This document shows positions 1 through 8,823 of a stretch of DNA of 64,000 nucleotides, piece after piece. Within the stretch, counting starts at the first letter, position 1, and the number at the start of each line of letters is the position of its first letter. A program made the translations under genes and the position numbers. The stretch comes from Ewingella sp. CoE-038-23 (GTDB taxonomy: Bacteria > Pseudomonadota > Gammaproteobacteria > Enterobacterales > Enterobacteriaceae), in contig NZ_JAZHOH010000001.1 in the NCBI RefSeq assembly GCF_040419245.1, positions 1,922,001 to 1,986,000 of the forward strand. Reading direction: 5' to 3'. The notes beneath the pieces were generated by a model that was not told where the DNA came from, made no database searches, and saw only the letters and a list, made by a program, of their open reading frames with translations.

Positions 1-76
1 TTAATTTCATGGTTTTGCCTTGGAGTGAGTGTCCTTACACTCGAAAAACACTTAATTTTTCGGGAGTTTTGCCTTC

Positions 77-1651
77 ATGAAAGTTCGTCTTCCTTCTTTG
101 CTTTTCTTGGCCGTTGCGGCGGCGTTCAGTGCTCATGCGGCGACGCCGAAAGATACGCTGGTGATCGCCAGCACCCTTGAGGGCATTATCAGTCTCGACC
201 CGGCTGAAAGCTTTGAAACCGTGAGTTCGGGAAATTTAATCAATATTTATCAGCAGATTGTCTCTCCAGACCGCCAGCACCCTGACACGCTGGACCCGGA
301 CGTGGCCTCAAGCTGGACCAAAGGCGATAGCGAACACAGTTTGGTGTTTACCATCAAGCCGGGAGTGAAGTTCGCCAGCGGCAATCCGGTGACGGCGGAT
401 GACGTGATTTACTCTTACACCCGCGCGGTGAAACTCAACAAAAGCCCGTCGTTTATCCTCGGCGAGCTGGGCTGGACGCCGGACAACGTTGATGCCCAAT
501 TCAAAAAAGTGGGTGACGATAAGCTGCAAATCAGCTGGCCTGCGGATATCGGCAGCGAGCTGGTGCTGCGCGTGCTGACCGCGCCGGTGGCGGCGATTGT
601 CGACAGCAAGCTGGTGAAATCCCACGCGGAAAATAACGACTTCGGCAACAGCTGGTTGCGCTCTCGCTCGGCGGGCAGCGGTGCCTTTGAAGTGCGTAAC
701 TACGTGCCGCACGAGGCGCTGGTGCTGAAACGCAACCCGAACGCGCACCCTCTGGCGAAGCTGGAAAACGTGCTGTTTAAAAACGTCGCGGACCCGGCAA
801 CCCGCCGCCTGCTGGTGCTGAATGGCGACGCAGACATTGCCTATGATTTGGGGGCCGACCAGTTCGCCTCGCTGCAAAAAGAGAAGGGCGTGCGCGTCTC
901 TGAATTCCCGGCGGCCAAGGTGTTCTATCTGGCCTTCAACACCGGCGACACCTCTCAGCCCGCGCTGAACAACCCGGCGCTGTGGCAAGCGGCTCGCTGG
1001 CTGGTGGACTATAAAGGCATCTCGCAGGACCTGCTGAAAGGCCAGTACGCCATCCACCAAACCTTCCTGCCTGACGGTCTGGCTGGCGCGATTGACGACC
1101 AGCCGTTCAAGCTGGATGTCGCCAAAGCGAAAGAGATCCTGAGCAAAGCGGGTATCGCCGAAGGCACCAAAATTGACCTGCTGGTGATCAACCAGCCGCC
1201 CTATTCGGATATCGCCCAGTCGCTGCAAGCCAGCTTCGCCAAGGCGGGAATTAACTTAGTGGTACATCCGCTGGTGGAAAGCGACGTGCTGACTCGCATG
1301 CGTGCGCACAAGTTCCAGTCCATCTTCACCTACTGGGGCGCGGATTACCTCGACCCGAATACCAACGCCAGCACCTTCGCCTATAACGTGCCGGACGGCC
1401 CGAAAACCTTGGCCCAGCGTATTCAGTGGGTGATCCCTGAAATCAGCAAGCAGACCCGCTAAGCGGCGGCAGAGTCTGACCCAACCAAACGTCTGGCGCG
1501 CTACGCCGATCTGCAACGTGAATTGCAGCGCAATTCGCCATTCGTGGTGGCGTTGCAAAGCAAACTACTGGTAGCTTTACGTGACAACGTAACGGGTGCC
1601 AGCCAGAACGTCGCGGGTAGCCAGCTGTATTTGGATACGGTGAATAAATAA
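77..1651 (+). pseudogene. Family 5 ABC solute-binding protein, interrupted by an in-frame stop
   Basis: Periplasmic binding protein of a peptide-type ABC importer (SBP family 5, DppA/OppA class). Residues 1-21 form a Sec signal peptide (MKVR, hydrophobic core, AHA). The mature part carries the family block with ADDVIYSY near residue 115. The frame stops at TAA 1460-1462 after 461 codons, but stays open for 62 more codons to TAA 1649-1651. That tail, beginning AAAESDPTKRLARYADLQ, reads like the normal C-terminal lobe of this family, and the joined length of about 524 residues is usual for it. The simplest reading is a nonsense mutation or sequencing error. Readthrough at TAA is possible but not supported. 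The start has GGGAG upstream. No permease or ATPase gene is next to it inside the window. Confidence 0.8.
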
Positions 1652-1667
1652 AAGTAGAGTGAAAGAT

Positions 1668-1699
1668 AAAAAGCCCCGCGATGTTTAGCGGGGCTTTTT
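1668..1699. terminator. Rho-independent terminator, bidirectional
   Basis: A GC-rich stem (AAAAAGCCCCGC / GCGGGGCTTTTT) closes an 8-base loop. It has A-runs on the left and T-runs on the right, so it can end the binding-protein transcript on + and the GH13 transcript on -. It sits between two convergent genes. Confidence 0.9.
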
Positions 1700-1725
1700 G
1701 CTTAAGTGGTAAAGCTTTTAGTAGC

Positions 1726-3453
1726 TTAATCCAGTTTATAAACCTGCGCAGAAATTGCGCCAGCGTGGATGGCATCGCTTTGCTCGCCCGGCTTATAGCT
1801 GCCTTGGGCATTATCTCCGGCCACCAGTTTGGCGGTTTTTACCTTCAACGCGGGGACGGAAACATCGCGCGGCTGCTCACTTGGGTTGAGCACCACCAGA
1901 TAGCGGTCGTCGCCCGAGGAGCGCAAATAGACCATCGGGTAGGGCTGATTGACGTCGCTCACCAGCTTCCAGTCGCCATCTGCCGACAGCGCCGGACTGT
2001 CTTTGCGCAGCGTCAGTAGCTGGCGGGTGTAGTTGAGCAGCGAGGCAGGGTCTTTGTCCTCCTTAGCTACTGTCGGGCGATTAGCGTCTTTATCCACCGG
2101 CAGGTAGAGATTCCAATAATCCGCCGTGGAGAATCCGGCGTTTTTCGAGTCATCCCATTGCATTGGCGTCCTTGAACCCGCGCGGTTCTTGGTGGCACGC
2201 CCCTGACTGCCTTCTTTATTCCACAGCCCGGTCTGGAATTTCATCCCAATTTCATCGCCATAGTAGATAAACGGCGTGCCCGGCATGGTGAGGAAGAAGG
2301 TCATGGTGACTTTCAGCTGGTCGAGAGTGTTACGGTCACCGGCGTTCAGGCGCTGGATATCATGGTTGCCGGTCGGTAGCGAGATATAGCTCTTGCCCTT
2401 GGTGGCGTTGTATTGCTCGGTGTAAAGATCGTACCACTCCTTGATTTGGCCTTTGCCCTGTTTGGCGAAGTAGCTGACCTGCGGCTCGAACTCGCCGCCG
2501 ACCTTGTTAAAGAACAGCGAGGAGAAGTTATATTTGCCGGTGTGCATCATGAAATCGATGTTGAACCCGGCGGCGGAGGACTCCTTCGGGTTGCTCCATT
2601 CGGAGATAAGCACGCCTTCGGGATACTTGGCTTTGTACCATGAGGAGATGTCCTGCCAGACTTTGATGGAGGCCAGTTTGCCCGGATCGTTTTTCACCAC
2701 GCTGGAGGCCATATCCACGCGGAAGCCGTCGGCACCCTTGTCCATCCAGAACGCGATAATGTTTTCGATTTCGCGGCGTACCGCCATCGGGCCGGGGGCG
2801 TCAATTGGCTGCTCCCACGCGTGTTGCGGATTCGGATTGGCGTAGCCGTAATTCAGCGCTGGCTGGGAATCGTAGTAGTTTTTGATATAAAACGGCGAGC
2901 GGCCTGAGTCGCTTTTCACAAAGCTGTCTTCACCAATTACGCCGCTGATTTGGTCTTTCTCTTTGCCTTTGACGTCATCGGGAATTCTGTCCGGCCAGAT
3001 GTAGTAGTCGCTGTAGCGCTGGTCCGGGCCTTTCTTCGACTCTAAAAACCAAGCGTTTTGGTCGGAAGTGTGTCCCGCCACCAAGTCCAAACAGACGCGC
3101 AGGCCGTGTTTGTGGGCCTCTTCCACCAGTCGTTTGAAGTCGGCATTGGTGCCAAAGCGTTTGTCGATGGAGTAGAAGTCGGTGATGTCATAGCCGCCGT
3201 CTTTGAATTCAGAGGAGAACATCGGGTTGAACCACAAGGTGTTCACGCCGATGGATTTTATGTAATCCAGCTTGTCGATCACTCCCTGAATGTCGCCGAC
3301 GCCGTCGCCGTTAGAATCTTTAAATGAGGAGGGGTAAATCTGGTAAAAAACCGCTTTGCTGACCCATTCTGGGGCGTCGTTTTGGGCCTGCGCCTGCCCA
3401 GAAATTGCCGCGACGGCTAACGCGGTGAATATCGCAATGCTATGCTTCTTCAT
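1726..3453 (-). CDS. Exported GH13 alpha-glucosidase / alpha-amylase family enzyme
   Basis: A 575-residue GH13 glycoside hydrolase acting on alpha-glucosides. Residues 1-23 are a Sec signal peptide ending in AQA, so it works in the periplasm or outside. The four GH13 regions are visible: DLVAGHTSD at 123-131, GFRVDMAS with the nucleophile Asp247, LISEWSN with the acid/base Glu285, and TGNHD with Asp365. QIYPSSFKDSNGDGVGD at 38-54 is the usual N-terminal block of alpha-glucosidases, and a C-terminal beta domain ends in VYKLD. Asp123 to His128 replaces the commoner DVVxNH form. AGGAG lies 8 bases before the ATG. It faces the broken binding protein across a shared terminator. The substrate (maltodextrin, isomaltose or trehalose type) cannot be set from motifs alone. 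Confidence 0.85.
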   Translation of the reverse strand: MKKHSIAIFTALAVAAISGQAQAQNDAPEWVSKAVFYQIYPSSFKDSNGDGVGDIQGVIDKLDYIKSIGVNTLWFNPMFSSEFKDGGYDITDFYSIDKRFGTNADFKRLVEEAHKHGLRVCLDLVAGHTSDQNAWFLESKKGPDQRYSDYYIWPDRIPDDVKGKEKDQISGVIGEDSFVKSDSGRSPFYIKNYYDSQPALNYGYANPNPQHAWEQPIDAPGPMAVRREIENIIAFWMDKGADGFRVDMASSVVKNDPGKLASIKVWQDISSWYKAKYPEGVLISEWSNPKESSAAGFNIDFMMHTGKYNFSSLFFNKVGGEFEPQVSYFAKQGKGQIKEWYDLYTEQYNATKGKSYISLPTGNHDIQRLNAGDRNTLDQLKVTMTFFLTMPGTPFIYYGDEIGMKFQTGLWNKEGSQGRATKNRAGSRTPMQWDDSKNAGFSTADYWNLYLPVDKDANRPTVAKEDKDPASLLNYTRQLLTLRKDSPALSADGDWKLVSDVNQPYPMVYLRSSGDDRYLVVLNPSEQPRDVSVPALKVKTAKLVAGDNAQGSYKPGEQSDAIHAGAISAQVYKLD

Positions 3454-3671
3454 GTCACTTTCTCCTGAGTAAAAAAATAATAAAAAGTACTAATCGTGTT
3501 TCATTTTTAATACGAGGAGTTATGACAGTAGCAGCTATTTAGCCACGTCATTTCAATAGGCTAGGGCAGAGCATAGCTTTGTGAGTAGGGTCACAATCAA
3601 TGATCGCGCTAATGAAATGTTGCAAGTTGATAGAGGTTTTATCAGCTGAACTTTGAAGATTTAAGGGGCTT

Positions 3672-4340
3672 ATGCAGCAGGTAAATAAGAGTCAAATTGG
3701 CGGCGCGCTGAGCTTTATGCTTGGCGGGCTGATCTACTTATTGGCAGAGAAAATCGCCGCGCTGGGTTGGCGGCAACCGGCCTACAGCTACGTTAATAAT
3801 TACATTAGCGATCTGGGGGTTGCCGAGTGCGGCGTGATGCCGGACGGACGAGACATTTGCTCGCCGCTGTATGGGGTGATGAACGCCGGTTTTGCGATAG
3901 AAGGCGTGCTGTTTTTCATCGCCTGCTGGCTTTTGCGGCCGTTGTTTAGCGGCCTGTCGGCAAGGCTGATGCTGCTGTTTGGCCTGCTGCACGGCGTAGG
4001 CGGAATTCTTATTGCCCTGTTCCACAGTGAACCTTCAGACACTGTTTTTCATGGCGTGTCGCTGCATCAGTTCGGCGCATTTCTGGCGATCGTCGGCGGG
4101 AATCTGACCTTGCTGTGCGCGGGCTGGAGCCAGTGGAATAAGCCGTCATGGCTGATTTTTAGCCGGTTAAGCTGGCTGTTGGGCGTTTTTGGTTTGCTTA
4201 GCGTCGTGGTTTTAACCCAAGATATTTTACTACCCATCGGCATTGCTGAGCGAGGCTCGGTTTACAGCATCACGTTTTGGCAAATTTTTACCGGCATCTC
4301 TCTGCTGGCGGCGCGGGGAAATAAGCAGCAGGCGGCCTGA
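3672..4340 (+). CDS. DUF998 family integral membrane protein
   Basis: A 222-residue inner-membrane protein of the DUF998 family, function unknown. Six hydrophobic segments can be drawn from the sequence (starting near residues 9, 75, 99, 130, 160 and 195), with the family's YSYVNNYISDLGV stretch after the first. That loop and a following Cys pair (AECGVMPDGRDIC) would lie outside the membrane. AAGGGG precedes the ATG. It is a single gene converging on the PEBP gene. Nothing in the neighbourhood suggests a partner. Confidence 0.75.
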   Translation: MQQVNKSQIGGALSFMLGGLIYLLAEKIAALGWRQPAYSYVNNYISDLGVAECGVMPDGRDICSPLYGVMNAGFAIEGVLFFIACWLLRPLFSGLSARLMLLFGLLHGVGGILIALFHSEPSDTVFHGVSLHQFGAFLAIVGGNLTLLCAGWSQWNKPSWLIFSRLSWLLGVFGLLSVVVLTQDILLPIGIAERGSVYSITFWQIFTGISLLAARGNKQQAA

Positions 4341-4350
4341 AACCGCCTGC
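4328..4350. terminator. Hairpin between convergent genes, weak terminator
   Basis: CAGGCGG / CCGCCTG arms with a 7-base loop overlap the stop codon of the DUF998 gene, 9 bases from the stop of the convergent PEBP gene. There is no T-tract, so termination is uncertain. Confidence 0.35.
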
Positions 4351-4358
4351 CAGTCGGC

Positions 4359-4925
4359 TTATTTGTTACCGAAACGGCCAATTATCCCGGCGGCACCTTT
4401 GCTGTGTCCGTCGAGTTTTTCCAACAGCTGTTCGCGCGTCAGGCCCGCAGGCAGGGCATCCGGCGTCAGGTCGGTGGCGATCAGCGTGAAGGTGTAGTGG
4501 TGAACCCCGGCGCTGACCGGCGGGCAAGGTCCGTTGTAATGTCCGTTACCCTGGGTGCTTTTGCCGCCGACAAAGCCTTTGCCTTTCGCCAAATCGTTTT
4601 CGGCAAAGCCTTTGGCATCCGGCGCAATCCCGTAAGCCACCAGATGATTCACCCCCAGCCCGCCGCGCCCCTCTGGGTCAACCATCGTCAACGCCAAACT
4701 CTTGGTGCCTTCGGGCACATTTTCCCAACTTAGCGCCGGGGAAGCGTTTTCACCGGTACAGAACTGATTGCCTTTGATATTTCCTGCGAACTTCTGCGCC
4801 ATCATCTCACCATCTTTGAAGTCGCCAGAGGTAAGGGTGAAGATACCCGCCGCATTGGCGAGCGGTAACCACGCAGCGAGCGTGACGGCGAGAGTCGTTT
4901 TTAACACTGTTTTACATGCGGGCAT
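4359..4925 (-). CDS. Exported YbhB/YbcL-family PEBP (Raf kinase inhibitor-like) protein
   Basis: A phosphatidylethanolamine-binding-protein fold of 188 residues. The N-terminus MPACKTVLKTTLAVTLAAWLPLANA is a signal peptide, so this is a periplasmic YbcL-like form. Family blocks are clear: ENASPALSWENVP, LALTMVDPEG, VNHLVAYGIAP and a GPCPP motif near residue 130 before HHYTFTLIA. I chose the ATG at 4925 (GAAGGA 7 bases upstream) over an in-frame ATG 12 codons earlier that lacks an RBS. In E. coli, YbcL has been linked to host-cell signalling, but most relatives have no known role. It is a single gene, and its upstream region runs into repeat copy 1. Confidence 0.8.
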   Translation of the reverse strand: MPACKTVLKTTLAVTLAAWLPLANAAGIFTLTSGDFKDGEMMAQKFAGNIKGNQFCTGENASPALSWENVPEGTKSLALTMVDPEGRGGLGVNHLVAYGIAPDAKGFAENDLAKGKGFVGGKSTQGNGHYNGPCPPVSAGVHHYTFTLIATDLTPDALPAGLTREQLLEKLDGHSKGAAGIIGRFGNK

Positions 4926-5046
4926 GGTGAATCCTTCGGATGGGAATGTGTTTGAAAGCATAGCAGGAGGGGGGAGTTATGCGCATAACAGGCGGGGAGA
5001 GGAAAAGTGATGAATTGTTATTGAGGGGGTTTTAATTGCGAATTTT

Positions 5047-5055
5047 GGGGGGGGG
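5047..5055. repeat. G9 homopolymer
   Basis: A run of nine G between AATTTT and AATTC lies about 120 bases upstream of the PEBP start. Such tracts slip during replication. Whether it affects the PEBP promoter is unknown. Confidence 0.6.
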
Positions 5056-5060
5056 AATTC

Positions 5061-5735
5061 AAGACCGTGGGCTCGCCGCCCACACGGGCCCAAAGTTCAA
5101 GGTCGTGCGCTGCCGCCACACCGGCCTTAAGAGGCGCCTATCGCCGCGCCTCTTAAGAATCTCCGGCTCTTTACTGCGCGCTGTCGCTGGCTGAATGGAC
5201 GTGTTTCAGGTACATCTGTTCTCCACCGCAAAATGTCGCCGCTTAGGCGGTACCTTCGCTGCGGGATTCAAGCCTTAGGTCTTGAACCTCTTGCTCAGCG
5301 CCATTTTTGACTGCGGTTTTGGGGCATTTCAACCGTGCCGTTTCAGGGGGCCTTGTCTTGGATTTGGGTTTTGCTCATTCTCCTCTCAGAGGAGAAGGCA
5401 GGGATGAGGAGTGGTTTGACTCAACGCTAAATGTGGCAAACCTCACCCCAGCCCTCTTTTTGAAAAGGAGAGGGAGCAACTGAAAAGGCACGGTGGAGAA
5501 GCCAGTAAGTCGCGTTCAGAAGTGACGCCGAGGGAGTGGTTCGAGACCTATGGCTCGAAGCCCGAACTGAGGGAACCGCCTAAGCGGCGGCACTTCGCGA
5601 CGATCACTAAAGTGCCTGAAACATGTCCATTCCAACCCTGCGCAGCCTCGAACTCACAAAAGAAAAAACGCAGGGTTCCAAGGGAGGCGCGTTTACGCCT
5701 CCCTTGGTCGGTGTGGGCCGACGCCCACGACCTTG
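5061..5735 (+). repeat. Quasi-palindromic intergenic element, copy 1 (fills the gene-free stretch 4926-5810)
   Basis: First of four related elements. The left arm (about 5101-5369) carries, in order, a CGTGCGCTGCCGCCACACCGG end, a perfect hairpin at 5127-5156, a GGACGTGTTTCAG block, the core CGCCGCTTAGGCGG and a CCGTGCCGTTTCA inner end. The right arm (about 5480-5735) repeats these in reverse complement with many differences: GGCACGG, CCGCCTAAGCGG, CTGAAACATGTCC, a CCAAGGGAGGCG hairpin and a GTGTGGGC...GCCCACGACC end. An extra partial end lies at 5062-5096. The centre holds a nested small repeat pair absent from copies 2-4. Short ORFs inside it are open in several frames and are not credible genes. 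Confidence 0.85.
5374..5478. repeat. Nested REP-like hairpin pair in the centre of copy 1
   Basis: Two small hairpin units face each other: one around CTCCTCTCAGAGGAGAAGGC followed by GGGATGAGG, the other CCTCACCCCAGCCCTC followed by GAAAAGGAGAGGGAG. GGGATGAGG and CCTCACCCC make an inverted pair as in REP/BIME elements. The other copies have only a short T-rich spacer here, so this looks like an insertion into copy 1. Confidence 0.6.
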
Positions 5736-5748
5736 ACCGCTTACAAGC

Positions 5749-5779
5749 GAAAAAAAAAGGGCGCTTTTCAGCGCCCCCA
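5749..5779 (-). terminator. Rho-independent terminator of the dehydrogenase operon
   Basis: On the - strand, GGGCGC TGAAAA GCGCCC is followed by nine T. It lies 32 bases past the stop of the cytochrome subunit gene and just outside repeat copy 1. Confidence 0.9.
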
Positions 5780-5810
5780 CTTGAGGATTATTAAGGTCAA
5801 ACCTTAATAA

Positions 5811-7046
5811 CTATTTCTTCAGTTCAGCTCTCAAGTCCTTAACATCCGAACTCGATACGGCTGATGCTGAATTACCCCAGCTGTTACGGATATAGGTCAG
5901 CACGTTGGCGACATCCTGATCGCTCATCACACCATCGAAGGATGGCATTGACGGGGCGGTCGGGGCGGCTTTGGTGGCGACCGGGCGGCTGCCGGCTAGC
6001 ACGACGCGGATCAGCGACGTGGCGTGATCCTGATTGATCAACGCAGAGTCGGCCAGACGCGGGAACAGACCTTCCTGACCTTGGCCGTTTGGCGTATGGC
6101 AGGCTGAACAACGGTCGGCGTAAATCTGCTTCCCGGCGATCATCGCTTTATCATCGGCTTTGATTGGCTCTGGTGCTTTAGAACCGCTGTCGTGGCCGCT
6201 GTCTTTCAGGTAAACCGCGACCGCTTTCAGGTCGGCGTCGGTCCAGTGCTGGGACGAGTGATCCACTTCTTCAGCCATTGGGCCAGAGGCGATATCGAAA
6301 CGATTTGCGCCGGTTTTCAGATATTGCATCAGGTCTTCTTCGGTCCACTTACCAATCCCGGTGTGCTGGTTCACGGTGATGTCTGGAGCAACCCAGTTTT
6401 CAATCACTGCGCCTTGCAGGAACTGGCTCTCCTTGTCGCCGCCAATCAGGTTCTTCGGCGTGTGGCAGGTGCCGCAGTGGCCTAAACCTTCAACCAGATA
6501 AGCCCCACGGTTCCATTCAGCAGACTTATCCATTTTCGGCTTGTATTCACCCTTGGTGAAGTTCAGCCAGTTCCAACCCATCAGGCTGGTACGGACGTTG
6601 AAGGGGAAGGGCAGCTGGTTGCTTTCGATTTCGTTATGCACCGGCTGAACCGTCTGCAAATAGGCCCAGATCGCGGCGTTGTCTTCGCGGGTCACCTTGG
6701 TGTAAGCCGTGAACGGCATGGCGCCGTACAGGCGTTTGCCGCCGTGGCCGATACCTTCGGACATCGCGCGCTGGAAGTCGTCGAAGCTCCATTTACCAAT
6801 GCCGGTTTCTGGGTCAGGCGTGATGTTCGCGCCCACCAAGCGGCCGAAAGGCGTTTCGATTGGCACGCCGCCAGCAAAAGGCTTAGCGTTTGGAGTTGAA
6901 GCCGTGTGACACGCGGCGCAGTCGCCGACGGTGGCCAGATAACGGCCGCGCTCAACCTGCTCGAAAGCGCCATCGCCCGCGGCGTGAGCCAGACCTGACA
7001 GGGTTAAGGCTACCAGTCCGAGTGAGAAGCAAGCTAAAGTTTTCAT
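5811..7046 (-). CDS. Gluconate-type dehydrogenase, cytochrome c subunit
   Basis: A 411-residue triheme cytochrome c that takes electrons from the flavoprotein subunit and passes them to ubiquinone or an oxidase at the outer face of the inner membrane. A signal peptide ends at AHA (residue 22). Three heme sites CxxCH are visible: CAACH at 43-47, CGTCH near 190 and CSACH near 315, each followed at a distance by a Met ligand candidate. It is the last gene of a three-gene operon; its ATG overlaps the flavoprotein stop by 4 bases. Gluconate, 2-ketogluconate and sorbitol dehydrogenases all use this subunit type, so the substrate is inferred from the set. Confidence 0.85.
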   Translation of the reverse strand: MKTLACFSLGLVALTLSGLAHAAGDGAFEQVERGRYLATVGDCAACHTASTPNAKPFAGGVPIETPFGRLVGANITPDPETGIGKWSFDDFQRAMSEGIGHGGKRLYGAMPFTAYTKVTREDNAAIWAYLQTVQPVHNEIESNQLPFPFNVRTSLMGWNWLNFTKGEYKPKMDKSAEWNRGAYLVEGLGHCGTCHTPKNLIGGDKESQFLQGAVIENWVAPDITVNQHTGIGKWTEEDLMQYLKTGANRFDIASGPMAEEVDHSSQHWTDADLKAVAVYLKDSGHDSGSKAPEPIKADDKAMIAGKQIYADRCSACHTPNGQGQEGLFPRLADSALINQDHATSLIRVVLAGSRPVATKAAPTAPSMPSFDGVMSDQDVANVLTYIRNSWGNSASAVSSSDVKDLRAELKK

Positions 7047-8806
7047 GCAATCATCTCTCCCGGTTTCTTCAGATAATACTTGCGAATCGCTTCTGCGGCC
7101 TTGAACGCCAGCGCGCCAACGGTGCCCGTTGGGTTATAGCCTGGGTTCTGCGGGAAGGCGGAAGCGCCGACCACGAACAGGTTCGGCACATCCCACACCT
7201 GCAGGTGTTTGTTCACCGAGCTGGTTGCCGGGTCTGCGCCCATTACGAAGCCGCCCACCACGTGAGAGGACTGATACGGCGCGCCGTTCCAGTGGCCTTT
7301 CATCGGGTTTTCGACATATTGGCGCGGGTTCATGGCTTTAGCGATTTCGCCGACTTTCCCGGTACAGTACGCGGCCATTTTCAGGTCGTTTTCTGGGAAG
7401 TCGAAGGTGACGCGCAGCAGCGGACGGCCTAAACGATCTTCGTAGTTCGGGTCAAGAGACAGATAGTTGGTGCGCGTGGTGTAGCTGCTGGCTTCACAAC
7501 CAATCGACATGCTGCTCAGGTAGTTGTTTACCGTAGCTTTCTTCCACTCTTTACCCCATTTCGGCGTTCCCGGTGGGACAGGGCGATAGCCGATAGGTGC
7601 GCCACCGATTGGCGTGACGCGAATACTGCCACCGCCGAAGAAGCCTAAGCCGCTGTGGTCGAAGTTGTCATTGTTGAAGTCGTCGATGCCCATGCCCACG
7701 GCACCTGCGCCGATGAACGGGTTGAAGTTCTTGTCATCGAAGAACAGCTGCACGCCGTTGGCGGTTTGGTAGGCATAGTTACGCCCCGTGGTACCGGTCC
7801 CGCTGATCGGATCGTATGGCTTACCGATGCCTGACAGCAGCATTAGGCGCACGTTTTCGAAGGTAAACGCGGTGACGATAACCAAGTCAGCCGGTTGTTC
7901 CCACTCGTCGCCGGAGGAGTCGATATACACCACGCCGGTGACCTGTTTGCCGTCTGGAGATTTCACCACGCGCATCACTTCACAGCTGGTACGGGCTTCG
8001 AAATTCTCTTTGCGGATAAGCGCGGGCAGCACGGTGGTGATGGCGCTAGCTTTCGAATAGTTGGCACAGCCGTAGTTGGTACAGAAACCACAGTAGGTGC
8101 ACGGGCCCATCTTAACGCCCAGCGGGTTGGTGTAGGCTTCGGACACCAGTGAGGATGGCACCGGGAAGGCTTTGTAACCCATGTTGCGCGCGGCTTCGGC
8201 GAACAGGGTTGGGCCATACGGCATGTCCATTGGCTTGGTTGGATATTCGATGGAGCGCATACCCTCGTAAGGGTTGCCGCCTTCGTGGTGCTCGCCTTTC
8301 ACATTGCTGGCTTTGCCGGAAACGCCCGCCAAACGCTCGAAAGAGGAGTAGTGCGGTTCCATCTCTGCCCAGTCGGTGCCCCAGTCTTGCAGCACTAACT
8401 CTTCTGGAATGGCCTTCGCGCCGTACTTCTCGGTCAGGTGGCTTTTCAGGCGGAATTCGTCTGGCTGGAAGCGGAAGGTGATGCCCGCCCAGTGGTTGCC
8501 CGCGCCGCCGGTGCCGTTACCCGGGTGGAACGAACCCCATTCGCGCATCGGCAGGGCGGTTTGCGACGGGTTGTTGCGGATGGTGATGGCGTTTTGCGCC
8601 GTCTGCACCATCAGCTCCTGACGGCTGTTGTAGCGCAGCTCATCGGTGACGGTAGCAACGTTAAAATCACGCGCGGTATCACGCCACGGGCCGCGTTCAA
8701 TAGCGACCACGTTCAGACCTTCGTCGGTCAATTCGCTGGCGATAATCGACCCGGCCCAGCCGAGACCAATCACCACCACGTCAGTTTTGGGTAGTTTCTT
8801 TGCCAT
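7043..8806 (-). CDS. Gluconate 2-dehydrogenase-type GMC flavoprotein subunit
   Basis: The FAD-containing catalytic subunit, 587 residues, of the GMC family, oxidising gluconate or a related sugar acid in the periplasm. The N-terminal Rossmann motif VVIGLGWAGSIIASEL and the C-terminal NPGYNPTGTVGALAFKAAEAI block are typical. A Cys cluster, CTYCGFCTNYGC, sits mid-protein. Membrane FAD dehydrogenases of this class are reported to bind a 3Fe-4S cluster in such a region. I chose the ATG at 8806 (MAKKLPK), as in homologues, over an upstream in-frame ATG that overlaps the preceding gene. The subunit has no signal peptide of its own and is expected to travel with the Tat-exported small subunit. Confidence 0.85.
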   Translation of the reverse strand: MAKKLPKTDVVVIGLGWAGSIIASELTDEGLNVVAIERGPWRDTARDFNVATVTDELRYNSRQELMVQTAQNAITIRNNPSQTALPMREWGSFHPGNGTGGAGNHWAGITFRFQPDEFRLKSHLTEKYGAKAIPEELVLQDWGTDWAEMEPHYSSFERLAGVSGKASNVKGEHHEGGNPYEGMRSIEYPTKPMDMPYGPTLFAEAARNMGYKAFPVPSSLVSEAYTNPLGVKMGPCTYCGFCTNYGCANYSKASAITTVLPALIRKENFEARTSCEVMRVVKSPDGKQVTGVVYIDSSGDEWEQPADLVIVTAFTFENVRLMLLSGIGKPYDPISGTGTTGRNYAYQTANGVQLFFDDKNFNPFIGAGAVGMGIDDFNNDNFDHSGLGFFGGGSIRVTPIGGAPIGYRPVPPGTPKWGKEWKKATVNNYLSSMSIGCEASSYTTRTNYLSLDPNYEDRLGRPLLRVTFDFPENDLKMAAYCTGKVGEIAKAMNPRQYVENPMKGHWNGAPYQSSHVVGGFVMGADPATSSVNKHLQVWDVPNLFVVGASAFPQNPGYNPTGTVGALAFKAAEAIRKYYLKKPGEMIA

Positions 8807-8823
8807 AATCTGTTCTTTCGCCC

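Noticed and set aside
1..60. A small GAGTG/CACTC hairpin near the window start
   Set aside because: It is short, without a T-run and cut from its upstream context, so no function can be assigned.
308..1228. A 306-codon ORF on the - strand under the binding-protein gene
   Set aside because: It mirrors the third-codon-position GC of the + strand gene, has no domain I recognise and no RBS. The same holds for long antisense ORFs under narG, narH, hutF, uxuA and the first CUT2 binding protein.
1460..1462. Programmed readthrough or selenocysteine at the internal stop
   Set aside because: The codon is TAA, not TGA, and I see no downstream stem-loop next to it. Mutation or error is simpler.
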